This document shows, piece by piece, positions 22,790 through 31,281 of a stretch of DNA of 64,000 nt. The notes under the pieces were generated by a model, which had not been told where the DNA came from, ran no database searches, and saw nothing but the letters and a program-made list of their open reading frames with translations. Both the position numbers and the translations under genes were made by a program. This stretch comes from Ichthyophis bannanicus (lineage: Eukaryota; Chordata; Amphibia; Gymnophiona; Ichthyophiidae), in NCBI GenBank assembly GCA_033557465.1, contig CM066037.1:515522686-515586685 (forward strand). The letters are read 5' to 3'. The first letter of the stretch is position 1. Each line of letters starts with the position of its first letter.

Positions 22790-23833
22790 TTTAATTAGTC
22801 CAAAATAATCACCTATCTTGGAAGGCCAGACCAGCTGTATTCCACGCTTTAAGAAAAGTGGAAGGAAGTCCAAAAAACTGCCAGCATGGTTTAAAGGTGA
22901 GGTCAGAGAGGCTGCTGTTGCAAAAAAAGCAACTTTCAGGAAATGGAAAAAAAAGAGCCAAATGACGAAAACTGGAAACAGAACAAGCACTGGCAAGTTA
23001 AATGCAAGGCATTGATAAGGCAGACAAAGGGAGAATTTGAGAAGATGCTTGCTGTGGAAGGAAAAACGCATAATAAAGACTATTTCAAGTACATTCGTAG
23101 CAAAAAACCTGTGAGAGAGTCAGTTGGTCCATTAGATGATAGAGGGGTTAAAGGGGCACTAAGAGGAGACAACGCGATAGCGGAAAGACTGAATGAATTC
23201 TTTGCTTCAATCTTTACTGAGGAAGATGTAGGGATGTTACCCATGACTGAAGTGGTATTTAAAGGTGAGGAAGAATTGAAGGAAATATCAATACATCGGG
23301 AAGATGTATTACAACTATTTGATAAACTGAAGAGAAGCAAATCAACTGGACCGGATGATATACATCCAAGGATGTTGAAAGAACTGAAATATGAGATTGC
23401 AGACCTGCTATTAGTAATCTGTGAACTATCATTAAAATCATCTGTAATACCTGAAGATTGGAGGATGGCCAATGTAACGCCACTTTTTAAAAAAGGTTCC
23501 AGGGGTGATCCGGGAAACTACAGCCCGGTGAGCCTGACGTCATTACCGGGAAAAATGTTAGAACCATCATAAAGAACAAAATTGCTGAACATTTAGATAG
23601 TCATGGCTTAATGGGAGACAGCCAACATGGCTTTAGACAAGGAGGATCTTGTCTTACTAATCTGTTATGGTTTTTTGAAGGTGTGAATAAACAGGTAGAC
23701 AAAGGTGAGTCGGTTGATATTGACAGTGTATTTGGACTTTCAGAAAGCCTTTGACAAGGTCCCTCATCAGAGACTTTTGGCAAAACTAAAGAGTCATGGG
23801 ATAGGAGGCAGTGTACTATTGTGGATCAGGAAC
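22790..23833 (+). mobile_element. CR1 LINE, left part (split by Ngaro)
   Basis: CR1 sequence runs from the endonuclease-RT linker to mid-RT and stops abruptly at 23833 inside the codons for LLWIRN. It resumes at 30981 with the next base of the CR1, as comparison with the copy at 2951-3000 shows. The 5' edge near 22790 is approximate. Confidence 0.85.
22818..23833 (+). pseudogene. CR1 ORF2, N-terminal RT half, broken
   Basis: The frame at 22943-23572 reads NKDYFKYIRSKKPVRESVG, FFASIFTEEDVGMLPMTEV, RSKSTGPDDIHPRMLKELK and MANVTPLFKKGSRGDPGNY, then fails at a small deletion near 23560 (PGKMLEPS against PGKMVETIIKNK in the other copy). A further change near 23722 precedes the palm motif VYLDFQKAFDKVPH (23729-23770). 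Upstream, 22818-23015 (SGRKSKKLPAWFKGEVREA) belongs to the linker in another frame. It has three or more frame breaks, so it is older or more damaged than the CR1 at 1.8-3.6 kb. Confidence 0.83.
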
Positions 23834-24004
23834 AGTCCCGGCCGCGAATCAACGCGGCCGGGCACAGGCACGCGATGGCTCGCCGAGGTTTCGTTGGGGG
23901 GGGCGAGAAGGGGGGCGGGCAGAGAGCCGAGTACAAAAAGCGCGCCCGGCGCAGGCTCGGCCTCTTTGCCGCTCACCCCCTCCCTTCCTGGAGGAAGCCG
24001 GACA
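23834..24004 (+). repeat. Ngaro repeat A1 (left terminus)
   Basis: Matches A2 (30158-30340) apart from an indel in the GGGGGCGAGAAGGGG tract and a few substitutions. It ends where similarity stops, after AAGCCGGACA. Confidence 0.88.
23837..23862. promoter_or_regulatory. Candidate recombinase site: 10-base inverted arms, 6-base spacer
   Basis: CCCGGCCGCG (23837-23846) and CGCGGCCGGG (23853-23862) are perfect inverted arms around AATCAA, beginning three bases from the element's end. The A2 copy at 30161-30186 has one arm mismatch. Tyrosine recombinases typically bind inverted arms around a 6-8 base crossover spacer, so this may be the element's recombination site; that role is inferred. Confidence 0.5.
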
Positions 24005-24890
24005 GACAGCGAACACGGAGACAAGAGAATCGGCAGGGCCCACTTCAACGGCAGCCGAAGACAAACGAATTCATAAGGAACAACAGCAAGTATGAGAAAA
24101 TCAGTTAAAGCTTTGTTGTAGAGGACCCGGGGGGCAGAAGCAGTTCGGGGAACATCAGGGTCAGCGGCGCTTCCGCCATGTGCTTGAGAGCCCGCTGTTA
24201 ACATGGCCGCCGAAGTGTCCAGTAAAGGGGGGGGGGGCAAAAGCTGGAGCGCGTGGCTGAGAGGCTAGCAAACTTCATTTAAAGAAGCCAGCATCTTACC
24301 GATACAATGTGGGCAGTAGTGCCGGTCAAAGAGGCTAGAAAACCACAGTAGATGGCAGCGATGCGGTGCTGTTATGAGCCAGGAGGGAGCCACAGGAACA
24401 CGTGGCTAAGCTCCATGACCGAAGCCATGTACTGGGGGGTAAACAAAAGGACACGTGGGGAACAACCAGATAGGGATGCTTTAGGAGCAGCCCAGAGGGT
24501 TCATTGTTTCATTAAACAAAAAAAAAAAAAAAAAGAGGACTGCTTGCGGAGAATAAAGTGTTTAAGCTGGTATAGGGAAACAATGGGGGCTGTGAATACA
24601 AGTATAAGGCTGCCATCTGGTGGAGAAATGCGGTACTGCTGATTGTTAATATAATTTGTATGTTAGGCTATGGAAGGCATAAGGAATATCTTTAATGTGT
24701 TGTGGGGGGTACGAGCATTTAGATAGGCATACACGAAGTGAGCGATATTATGGGGACATGGAGGGAGCACTACCTACATATAGCTGACTATAGGAATCGA
24801 GAGGAGCACGAGATTGAAGCATGTACCCTTGAATGATAGTAATTTAGACTTTCCATTACCTCTGGTTAGTAATTCTATCCTAGTTAAAGG
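24005..24890 (+). other. Ngaro 5' untranslated region
   Basis: Lies between repeat A1 and the gag ATG. It contains homopolymer runs (G near 24228-24236, A near 24517-24534) and no coding frame with recognised content. Confidence 0.6.
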
Positions 24891-26238
24891 ATGCCCAGAA
24901 AGGAGACACAGAAGACTTCAGGGACACGGAGCGCCAAGTCTGCAGTGAAGGCGGCGCCAGCATCAAAAGCACGGGCAGCGGCAGCGTCAAAAAGGGGAGA
25001 GGCACAGAGGGCTAGCCGCGATGCCACCACCCGGTCAGCCGCACCGAAGCCGCGGCGCAGTAATCGGACGAAGGTGCCACAGCAGCAAAAAAACTCTGCC
25101 CCACCACAGGGGCAAGAGCTGGATGACCTGCTCCAGATGGTTCGAGATCAGGTTACCCAACACGGCCTGACCGCAGTAAAGCAACGACTGGGTACGACAG
25201 GCTTCGTAGACGAGGAAATGCCGTCGACGAGCGGCAGCACGACAACACCCAGCGCAACACATGGTAGGTCGGGGCGTGAAAAGGGGGCTCCAGAGTCATC
25301 AATGTCATCATCTGACGAGTCCAGTTCAGACAGTGGGAGGGACATAGAATGGGCAGGCGTGATGCGTTATGCACTAAAGAAATTTAAAAGGAGGAAGGGC
25401 CCAAAACAATCTAATCCCCTCAAACGGGCATGGTCGGGGGACAGCCAGAGCGGCGAGGACCGGGGGTCCACGCCATATGGAACGCCCCAAAGAACGCAGC
25501 TGGATTGGCGCGACACCAGTCGTGACCCACGCTGCGGGGTGAGCTCCCTGGCCATGTCGGTACCCAAAAAGATAAAAAAAGAGGATTTGGAGGAGAGAAT
25601 ACATTGACATATTCTCTCTCCTGCTCAGGGACCAGGAGGAGGAGTCAACCAGTGGAAAGGATAAAGAAAAAAGAAGCGAGAGGGATAGGAAACCTAAAAT
25701 TCCCAAATCCATCAACAATTGGGTGGCAGCATTCCACATCTTTATGAGCGTGGTGATGGAAAAAGAACCCGAAGCGGGGCCATACCTGACCAGGTACCTG
25801 GACACGATCACCCGCGCGCATAAACAATACGGTGGATGGGCCTGGCTAAACTATGATGTGAAGTTCAGGAGAAACATGGCTGACGATCCCACTCTAGCAT
25901 GGCACCATAGAGTGCTGGACATGTGGACAGAAGAAATGGCCCCCAATAGGCCATGGTGTCAGGATGGGCTGCAGCAGCCGCTCCCGAGCACCCAGTGGCA
26001 ACAGCCTTTTCAGAACAACCAATGGAGGCATGCCAATCAGTTACAAGGGAGACGGGCATGCCGGCAGTACAACGCAGGGAGTTGTACTTGGCAGCCGTGT
26101 AAATTCAAACACTCCTGCTCAGTATGCGGAGGAGGACATCCCGCTTTCACATGCAGGGCTGCTAGGGAGGCGAAGCCTTTCAGAGCAATACAGCAGCGAT
26201 CCCCCGAAGGGGTTGGCGCCAACACCCATCAGACTTGA
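24891..26238 (+). pseudogene. Ngaro gag-like protein, one frameshift
   Basis: ATG at 24891 opens a basic, Ala-rich N-terminus (MPRKETQKTSGTRSAKSAVK), then a Ser/Asp-rich acidic stretch (SSMSSSDESSSDSGRDIEWA). The frame ends at 25607; the reading continues in a neighbouring frame (RDQEEESTSGKDKEKRSERD from ~25629, then 25723-26238), implying a one- or two-base indel near 25605. The C-terminal part has a conserved capsid-like stretch (YLTRYLDTITRAHKQYGG, WAWLNYDVKFRR) and a zinc-binding tail with CRQYNAGSC, CKFKHSC, CGGGHPAFTC. It probably coats element RNA. The end overlaps the RT frame, as is usual in these elements. Confidence 0.82.
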
Positions 26239-27829
26239 GAGTATGCGGCCATGGCTAAGAGCATACCCTAGGCGAGACATAGTTATCAGTATAGAAGATG
26301 GTTTCTCACAGGGTTTCCGCATTCCATCCCTAATCTTAATGAACAGAACACAAACGCGCTTACTGAACAACCCACCATCTGTCCAAAAACATAACGAGAT
26401 CGCCCGCAGCAAGATAGCAAAGGAATTAGGTTTGGGGAGAATAGCAGGTCCTTTCCGGTCACCCCCATTCAAGGACCTCGTTGTCTCCCCATTGGGAGTC
26501 ATACCCAAAAAGGAGCCGGGACAATTCAGGTTAATTCATAACCTATCATACCCCGAAGGGCAGTCCGTCAACGATTATATCGACCCAGCATTATGCTCTG
26601 TCAAATATGCAACCATGGACCAGGCAATTAGACTCATACGAAGCAAGGGGCCGCGAGCACAACTAGCGACGGTGGACATCGAGTCTGCGTTCCGCTTATT
26701 GACGGTTCACCCTGACTCTTTCCCACTGTTGGGCTTCTCGTTCAATGGAGAGTTCTTCTATGATAAATGTTTGCCCATGGGATGCGCAGTATCATGCGCA
26801 TATTTTGAACAATTCAGCTCATTCTTACACTGGGTGGTCGAAGACCTGGCAGGCCCCAATACGGTAGTGCATTATCTGGACGATTTCCTATTTGTGGGAA
26901 GAGACCATGATGACTGCAAAAGGATATTGGATATCTTCGAGCAGACGGCATGAGCGTTTGGGATTCCGTTAGCACAGGAGAAGACAGAGGGCCCAAAAGG
27001 GATCATCACTTTCCTAGGCATTCAATTAGATGTGCCAGCACACAGGTCGCGCTTGCCAGCTGAGAAGGTGCTGAAGTTGTGGAAAGATATGCAACTACTG
27101 CACAGCCAGCGAAAAGTGACACTACAGCAATTCCAGTCCATGCTGGGCCTACTATGCTTTGCGTGCAGGGTGATACCCATGGGGAGGGTGTTTTGCCGTC
27201 GTATGGCATGGGCAACAAAAGGGATAGCGAAAAGATACCACCGCATCAGAGTCACCAAAGAGATACGGGAAGACCTGCAGGTCTGGTTACAATTCCTCCG
27301 CACCTTCAACGGCCTCGCCTTCTGGCAAGCGCTACCGATATCTAATGCGGAACTCGAATTCTTCACCGATGCCTCGGGAGGGATTGGTTTCGGCATATAC
27401 TATAAAGGTGCGTGGTGCTCTGAGACATGGCCCAGGGAGTGGCACGCGGATGGTATCACCAAGGACATCACGTTCCTGGAGCTGTTCCCGCTAATGGTAG
27501 CCCTGTATATCTGGGCACACGAGCTCGCCAATAGAGCTATCACCTTCCATATCGATAACCTAGCGGTGGTGTGGGCGGTGAACAGTATGAGAGCCAAGAC
27601 GCCAAGGGTAGTTGCACTATTAAGGCGATTTGTGTTGCTATGCCTGGCACATAACATAACCCTTAGAGCCGAACACATCAAAGGCGAGAATAATAACATT
27701 GCCGATGCTCTTTCCCGTTCTAAGATCGGGCTTTTTCACCAGCTGGCGCCCGAAGCCGACGAGGTCAAGACATCGGGCCCCTATCAAGTCTGGGAGTTTG
27801 GTCCACCGAGATCTGGGAGCTCCTGTTAG
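26230..27829 (+). pseudogene. Ngaro reverse transcriptase / RNase H, one nonsense codon
   Basis: One frame runs from the gag overlap to the TAG at 27827 except for a TGA at 26951-26953. RT motifs: LVVSPLGVIPKKEPGQFRLI (fingers), ATVDIESAFRLLTVHP (palm A), DKCLPMGCAVSCAYFEQF (B), VVHYLDDFLFVG (C, YLDD near 26872), then FLGIQLDVPA. RNase H follows: LEFFTDASGGIGFG (first Asp), ITFLELFPLMVALYIW (Glu), FHIDNLAVVWAVNS (second Asp), HIKGENNNIADALSRSKIG (end). Every catalytic motif is intact; only the TGA, probably from CGA or TGG, stops it. The start codon is uncertain because the frame overlaps gag. Confidence 0.9.
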
Positions 27830-28707
27830 GAGCTTTAGCCGAGAATACCTGGCGCAGATACGTAGCGGCATGGGAATAATACCAAGCATTTTACAGAGAG
27901 ACCGTCATACAGCAGGAAGACAAATTAAAAGTAGCAACGATTCTGAGATGGATCATGCACTGCAAAACCAATGGATACACAAAGGCCGCGGTACAAGCCC
28001 GTTTAGCGGCAGTATCATTTTTCGCAAAGGCGATGGGGAAGAAGAGCCCCAAGGCTGAGTTTATCATAAAGAAAGTGATGAGAGGCTGGTCCCTGGAACA
28101 GCCCCCAAAAGTGGACAAACGCCGCACAATCACTCATCAGATGCTGCAACAACTGATGGTAATGACCAGCCTAGTGTGTTACGATGAGTACGAGACGAGG
28201 TTGTTTTGATGCGCCTTTTCCTGGGCCTTCTACGGAGCATTTCGGGTAGGGGAGCTTGTGGCTTCCTCATCCGCAGAGCAGGGGACAGCCTGCGGAGGTA
28301 TGAAAAAGCGAGACGTGAGCATACTCACTAGTGCCGTAGAGCTACAATTGCGCCGATCCAAGACCGACGCAGAAGGAAAAGGGGCAAAGGTGGTGATGTC
28401 GGCATTGCACAACGACCCCTCATGCCCGCTAAAAAATGCTTTAGCCTACCAACAGTTACGGGCGTGCTCAGAAAATCAATGGTTCGTACATGCGAATGGG
28501 GCACCCTTATCACGTTTCCAATTTATCAGAGTACTCAAGCTAATAATTGAACGAACTGGACGGGATGCAAGCTTATACGGCTCGCACTCCTTTCGCATTG
28601 GAGCTGCTTCTACGGCAGCCAGCATCGGGATGTCCAGAGAGCAGATAATGAGGATAGGCCGATGGCGCTCGGATAGATACAAACTGTATATACGTCCAGC
28701 GCAGTGA
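27800..28707 (+). pseudogene. Ngaro tyrosine recombinase, two nonsense codons
   Basis: The frame reads EIWELLLGALAENTWRRYVA (core-binding part), TAA near 27877, then WIMHCKTNGYTKAAVQARLA, TGA at 28207-28209, then WAFYGAFRVGELVASS (catalytic Arg near 28246), the His-x-x-Arg of SHSFRIGAASTAAS (~28585-28600), and WRSDRYKLYIRPAQ with the nucleophile Tyr (~28678-28690), ending at 28707. The R...HxxR...Y set marks a tyrosine recombinase. It overlaps the end of RNase H in another frame. The enzyme would insert the circular DNA and resolve the A/B repeats. The TGA sits where Arg (CGA) is likely, fitting CpG decay. Confidence 0.88.
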
Positions 28708-28714
28708 GGAATGA

Positions 28715-28770
28715 TGGACTAAGTAATAACAAAAAAATAAAAATAAAAAAAAATAAAAAAATAAAACTAA
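28715..28770 (+). repeat. A-rich simple repeat between Ngaro ORFs
   Basis: A run of AAAAATAAAA units lies between the recombinase stop and the hydrolase frame. Confidence 0.7.
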
Positions 28771-28851
28771 CCTGTGTAATGGCATAGAGCTGGATTTGGT
28801 GGCAATGGTAATGTATAGATGCATTTTGTTTACAGACAAAGCGAATGATCA

Positions 28852-29517
28852 TTGTTGGATAAGTACTGCCGTAATCATATCTTTCTGGTTGTGATCCATG
28901 CAGGAGTAAGTTGCCACCTATGGCCGCGAGAAGTGTGGATATGTGGCCATTCATTTGTTCACTGGGCCCAAAAACGGACGCGGTGCAGACCGCAGGGGTT
29001 GAACTTGGGATTACCGGGTGCAGATGTTGCGGTAGTGTGGCTAGGACGACGGGGTATGGTGTGGGACCAGCTAATGCCGTCCTTGCTCCAAAGGAAGAGA
29101 TCAACCAGGAACCCATTGATGATTGCGATCCATTTGGGGGGCAACGACCTTGCGTCTATGCGCAGCGTCGAGCTCACCAAAAAGATGCAAAGCGACCTGC
29201 TAACGCTGGCTAACGCATTTCCCAGGACGATCTTGGCATGGTCACACATCATACCGCGGCATGTGTGGAGGGGAGAGAACTCACACAGGGCAGTGGAGAG
29301 GACAAGATGAAAAGTGAACAGATGGATGGCCCGCTTCATGGGAGCCATAGGGGGATACAACATCACGCACGACCTCATAGAAGAGAGATGCCCGGGATTG
29401 TATCGCGCAGATGGAGTGCACTTGTCAGACATTGGAATGGACATTTTTCTCTGTGACATACAGGATACGATCGAAAGACTATGGCGGAAGCAGATGTTGG
29501 CCACAGCGACGCGTTGA
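28852..29517 (+). pseudogene. Ngaro SGNH/GDSL-type hydrolase, one nonsense codon
   Basis: The frame shows the family's blocks: WICGHSFVHWA (block I, Gly-His-Ser), IAIHLGGNDLASM (block III, GGND with the oxyanion-hole Asn), and ADGVHLSDIGMDIF (block V, the Asp-x-x-His pair). A TGA at 29308-29310 divides it; the reading resumes in the same frame (VNRWMARFMGAIGG). SGNH enzymes are esterases or lipases, and some retrotransposons of several classes carry one; its role in the cycle is not settled. The first codon is uncertain; an in-frame ATG near 28852 is not obvious. Catalytic residues themselves are unaltered. Confidence 0.85.
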
Positions 29518-29564
29518 TTGGTGGGGACCCCGTCAACAAGCGAGGATTCGCTGTTGGCGGGGTT

Positions 29565-30157
29565 GGCGGGAAGAAACGCACCCGGTGAGAGAGAACACAG
29601 CCTAGGCCTTAAGTAAAGGGGGAGAGGTACAGGAGAGAAACACGGACCTGTCCCCCGGAGAGAGTAAGATGGTGACAAGAACACCGCGCAGAGGGCCCCC
29701 TGCCTTGCTTTGACGGCGGGCAAGGGGGGGTAAAGAAGAAAAGGTTGCCAAGTCTGCTTGAACGGCAGGCTTAACAGCTTGGAATGAAGGACATGAAAGA
29801 CTGGGGGGCGGTGAAAATGCTTTCACGGCATAATTTCGCCGCCGGACAGTTGCAAAGTCTGTGGGATATTGGCTGTGTCTCTCGAGGGGGCAAAAGGAAA
29901 GAAGTGTTACAAGGAATTTGTATAAAGTGTTTTTGTGGATTGTTACGTGCATGCTGTGGCCAACAGTTTGGTGCTGTTAATAACCATTGCTGTTAATAAC
30001 CATTTGTGTAAATAAATAGAATTAGTCTGGTGAAAGAAACCCCTGGTGTAACGTTATGACTTATTAGAGGGAGGGTCTCTTGGAGGGCGGGGGGGAGGGG
30101 GGAGGCGATAGGGTAAAGGGGGGGGGACCCGAGGCGGTCATGCCAGTTGCGTGGCTG
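29565..30157 (+). repeat. Ngaro repeat B1
   Basis: 593 bases from GGCGGGAAGAAACG to GTTGCGTGGCTG, nearly identical to B2. It follows the hydrolase frame and joins A2 directly. Confidence 0.88.
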
Positions 30158-30340
30158 AGTCCCGACCGCGAATCAACGCGGCCGGGCACAGGCACGCGAT
30201 GGCTCGCCGAGGTTTCGTTGGGGGGAGGGGCGGGGGGGCGAGAAGGGGGGGCGGGCAGAGAGCCAAGTACAAAAAGCGCGCCCGGCGCAGGCTCGGCCTC
30301 TTTGCCGCTCACCCCCTCCCTTCCTGGAGGAAGCCGGACA
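30158..30340 (+). repeat. Ngaro repeat A2
   Basis: Second copy of the left terminus (A1). The B1/A2 junction at 30157/30158 (GTGGCTG|AGTCCCG) reproduces the joint that a circle made of the two element ends would have. Confidence 0.88.
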
Positions 30341-30401
30341 CCCGCCCGACCCGCCCAATTAGCAAAGGGGGGGGGGGGGGAAGAGTCACAGCATGCCAGA
30401 C

Positions 30402-30980
30402 GGCGGGAAGAAACGCACCCGGTGAGAGAGAACACAGCCTAGGCCTTAAGTAAAGGGGGAGAGGTATAGGAGAGAAACACGGACCTGTCCCCCGGAGAGA
30501 GTAAGATGGTGACAAGAACACCGCGCAGAGGGCCCCCTGCCTTGCTTCGAAGGCAGGCAAGGGGGGGTAAAGAAGAAAAGGTTGGCAAGTCTGCTTGAAC
30601 GGCAGGCTTAACAGCTTGGAATGAAGGACATGAAAGACTGGGGGGCGGTGAAAATGCTTTCACGGCATAATTTCGCCGCCGGACAATTGCAAAGTCTGTG
30701 GGATATTGGCTGTGTCTCTCGAGGGGGCAAAAGGAAAGAAGTGTTACAAGGAATTTGTATAATGTGTTTTTGTGGATTGTTACGTGCATGCTGTGGCCAA
30801 CAGTTTGGTGCTGTTAATAACCATTTGTGTAAATAAATAGAATTAGTCTGGTGAAAGAAACCCCTGGTGTAACGTTATGACTTATTAGAGGGAGGGTCTC
30901 TTGGAGGGCGGGGGGGGAGGGGGGAGGCGATAGGGTAAAGGGGGGAGGGACCCGAGGCGGTCATGCCAGTTGCGTGGCTG
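30402..30980 (+). repeat. Ngaro repeat B2 (right terminus)
   Basis: Second copy of B1. It begins after a G run and a short unique linker (30341-30401), and its last base, 30980, abuts CR1 sequence. Confidence 0.88.
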
Positions 30981-31281
30981 TGGTTAAAAGATAGAAAGCA
31001 GAGGGTAGGGCTAAATGGCCAATTTTCCCAATAGAGAAAGGTGAATAGCGGTGTACCCCAGGGATCTGTGCTGGGTCCGCTGCTTTTTGACATATTCATA
31101 AATGACCTGGAAAAGGGAATAACGAGTGAAGTTATCAAATTTGCAGATGACACAAAACTATTTAAAGTTGTTAAAACCCAAGAGGATTGTGGAAAATTGC
31201 AAGCAGATCTTGATAAACTGGAAGACTGGGCATCAAAATGGCAGATGAAATTTAATGTGGACAAGTGCAAAGTTATGCACG
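30981..31281 (+). pseudogene. CR1 LINE, right part (RT palm), cut short
   Basis: Continues the CR1 interrupted at 23833: a short TGGTTAAAAGATAGAAAG linker, then [34 protein letters not shown] (catalytic FADD, ~31141-31160) and [15 protein letters not shown]. Similarity to the CR1 at 2.6 kb stops abruptly at about 31281, so the thumb, C-terminus and 3' end are missing. Losing the 3' end is unusual for a LINE, whose truncations are normally 5', and points to a later deletion or rearrangement. Confidence 0.83.

Larger units (their letters stand above)
23834..30980 (+). mobile_element. Ngaro-type tyrosine-recombinase retrotransposon, complete length
   Basis: A 7147-base element inside a CR1. Order: repeat A1, gag, RT/RNase H, tyrosine recombinase, SGNH hydrolase, repeat B1, repeat A2, repeat B2. 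The A1...B1-A2-B2 'split direct repeat' design, a recombinase in place of integrase, and a hydrolase as last ORF are the hallmarks of vertebrate Ngaro elements. The flanking CR1 halves abut with no base gained or lost, so no target duplication was made. The four ORFs carry a frameshift and four nonsense codons altogether, so this copy is inactive. Confidence 0.92.

Noticed and set aside
23821..24108. Open frames in the GC-rich Ngaro terminal repeats as genes
   Set aside because: The same frames recur in A2 and B1/B2 because the DNA repeats; they lack start context, motifs and codon structure.
26230..29517. A bacterial or viral integrase/lipase operon
   Set aside because: RT, RNase H, recombinase and hydrolase lie in one retroelement between split repeats and inside a CR1 LINE; the layout is that of Ngaro.
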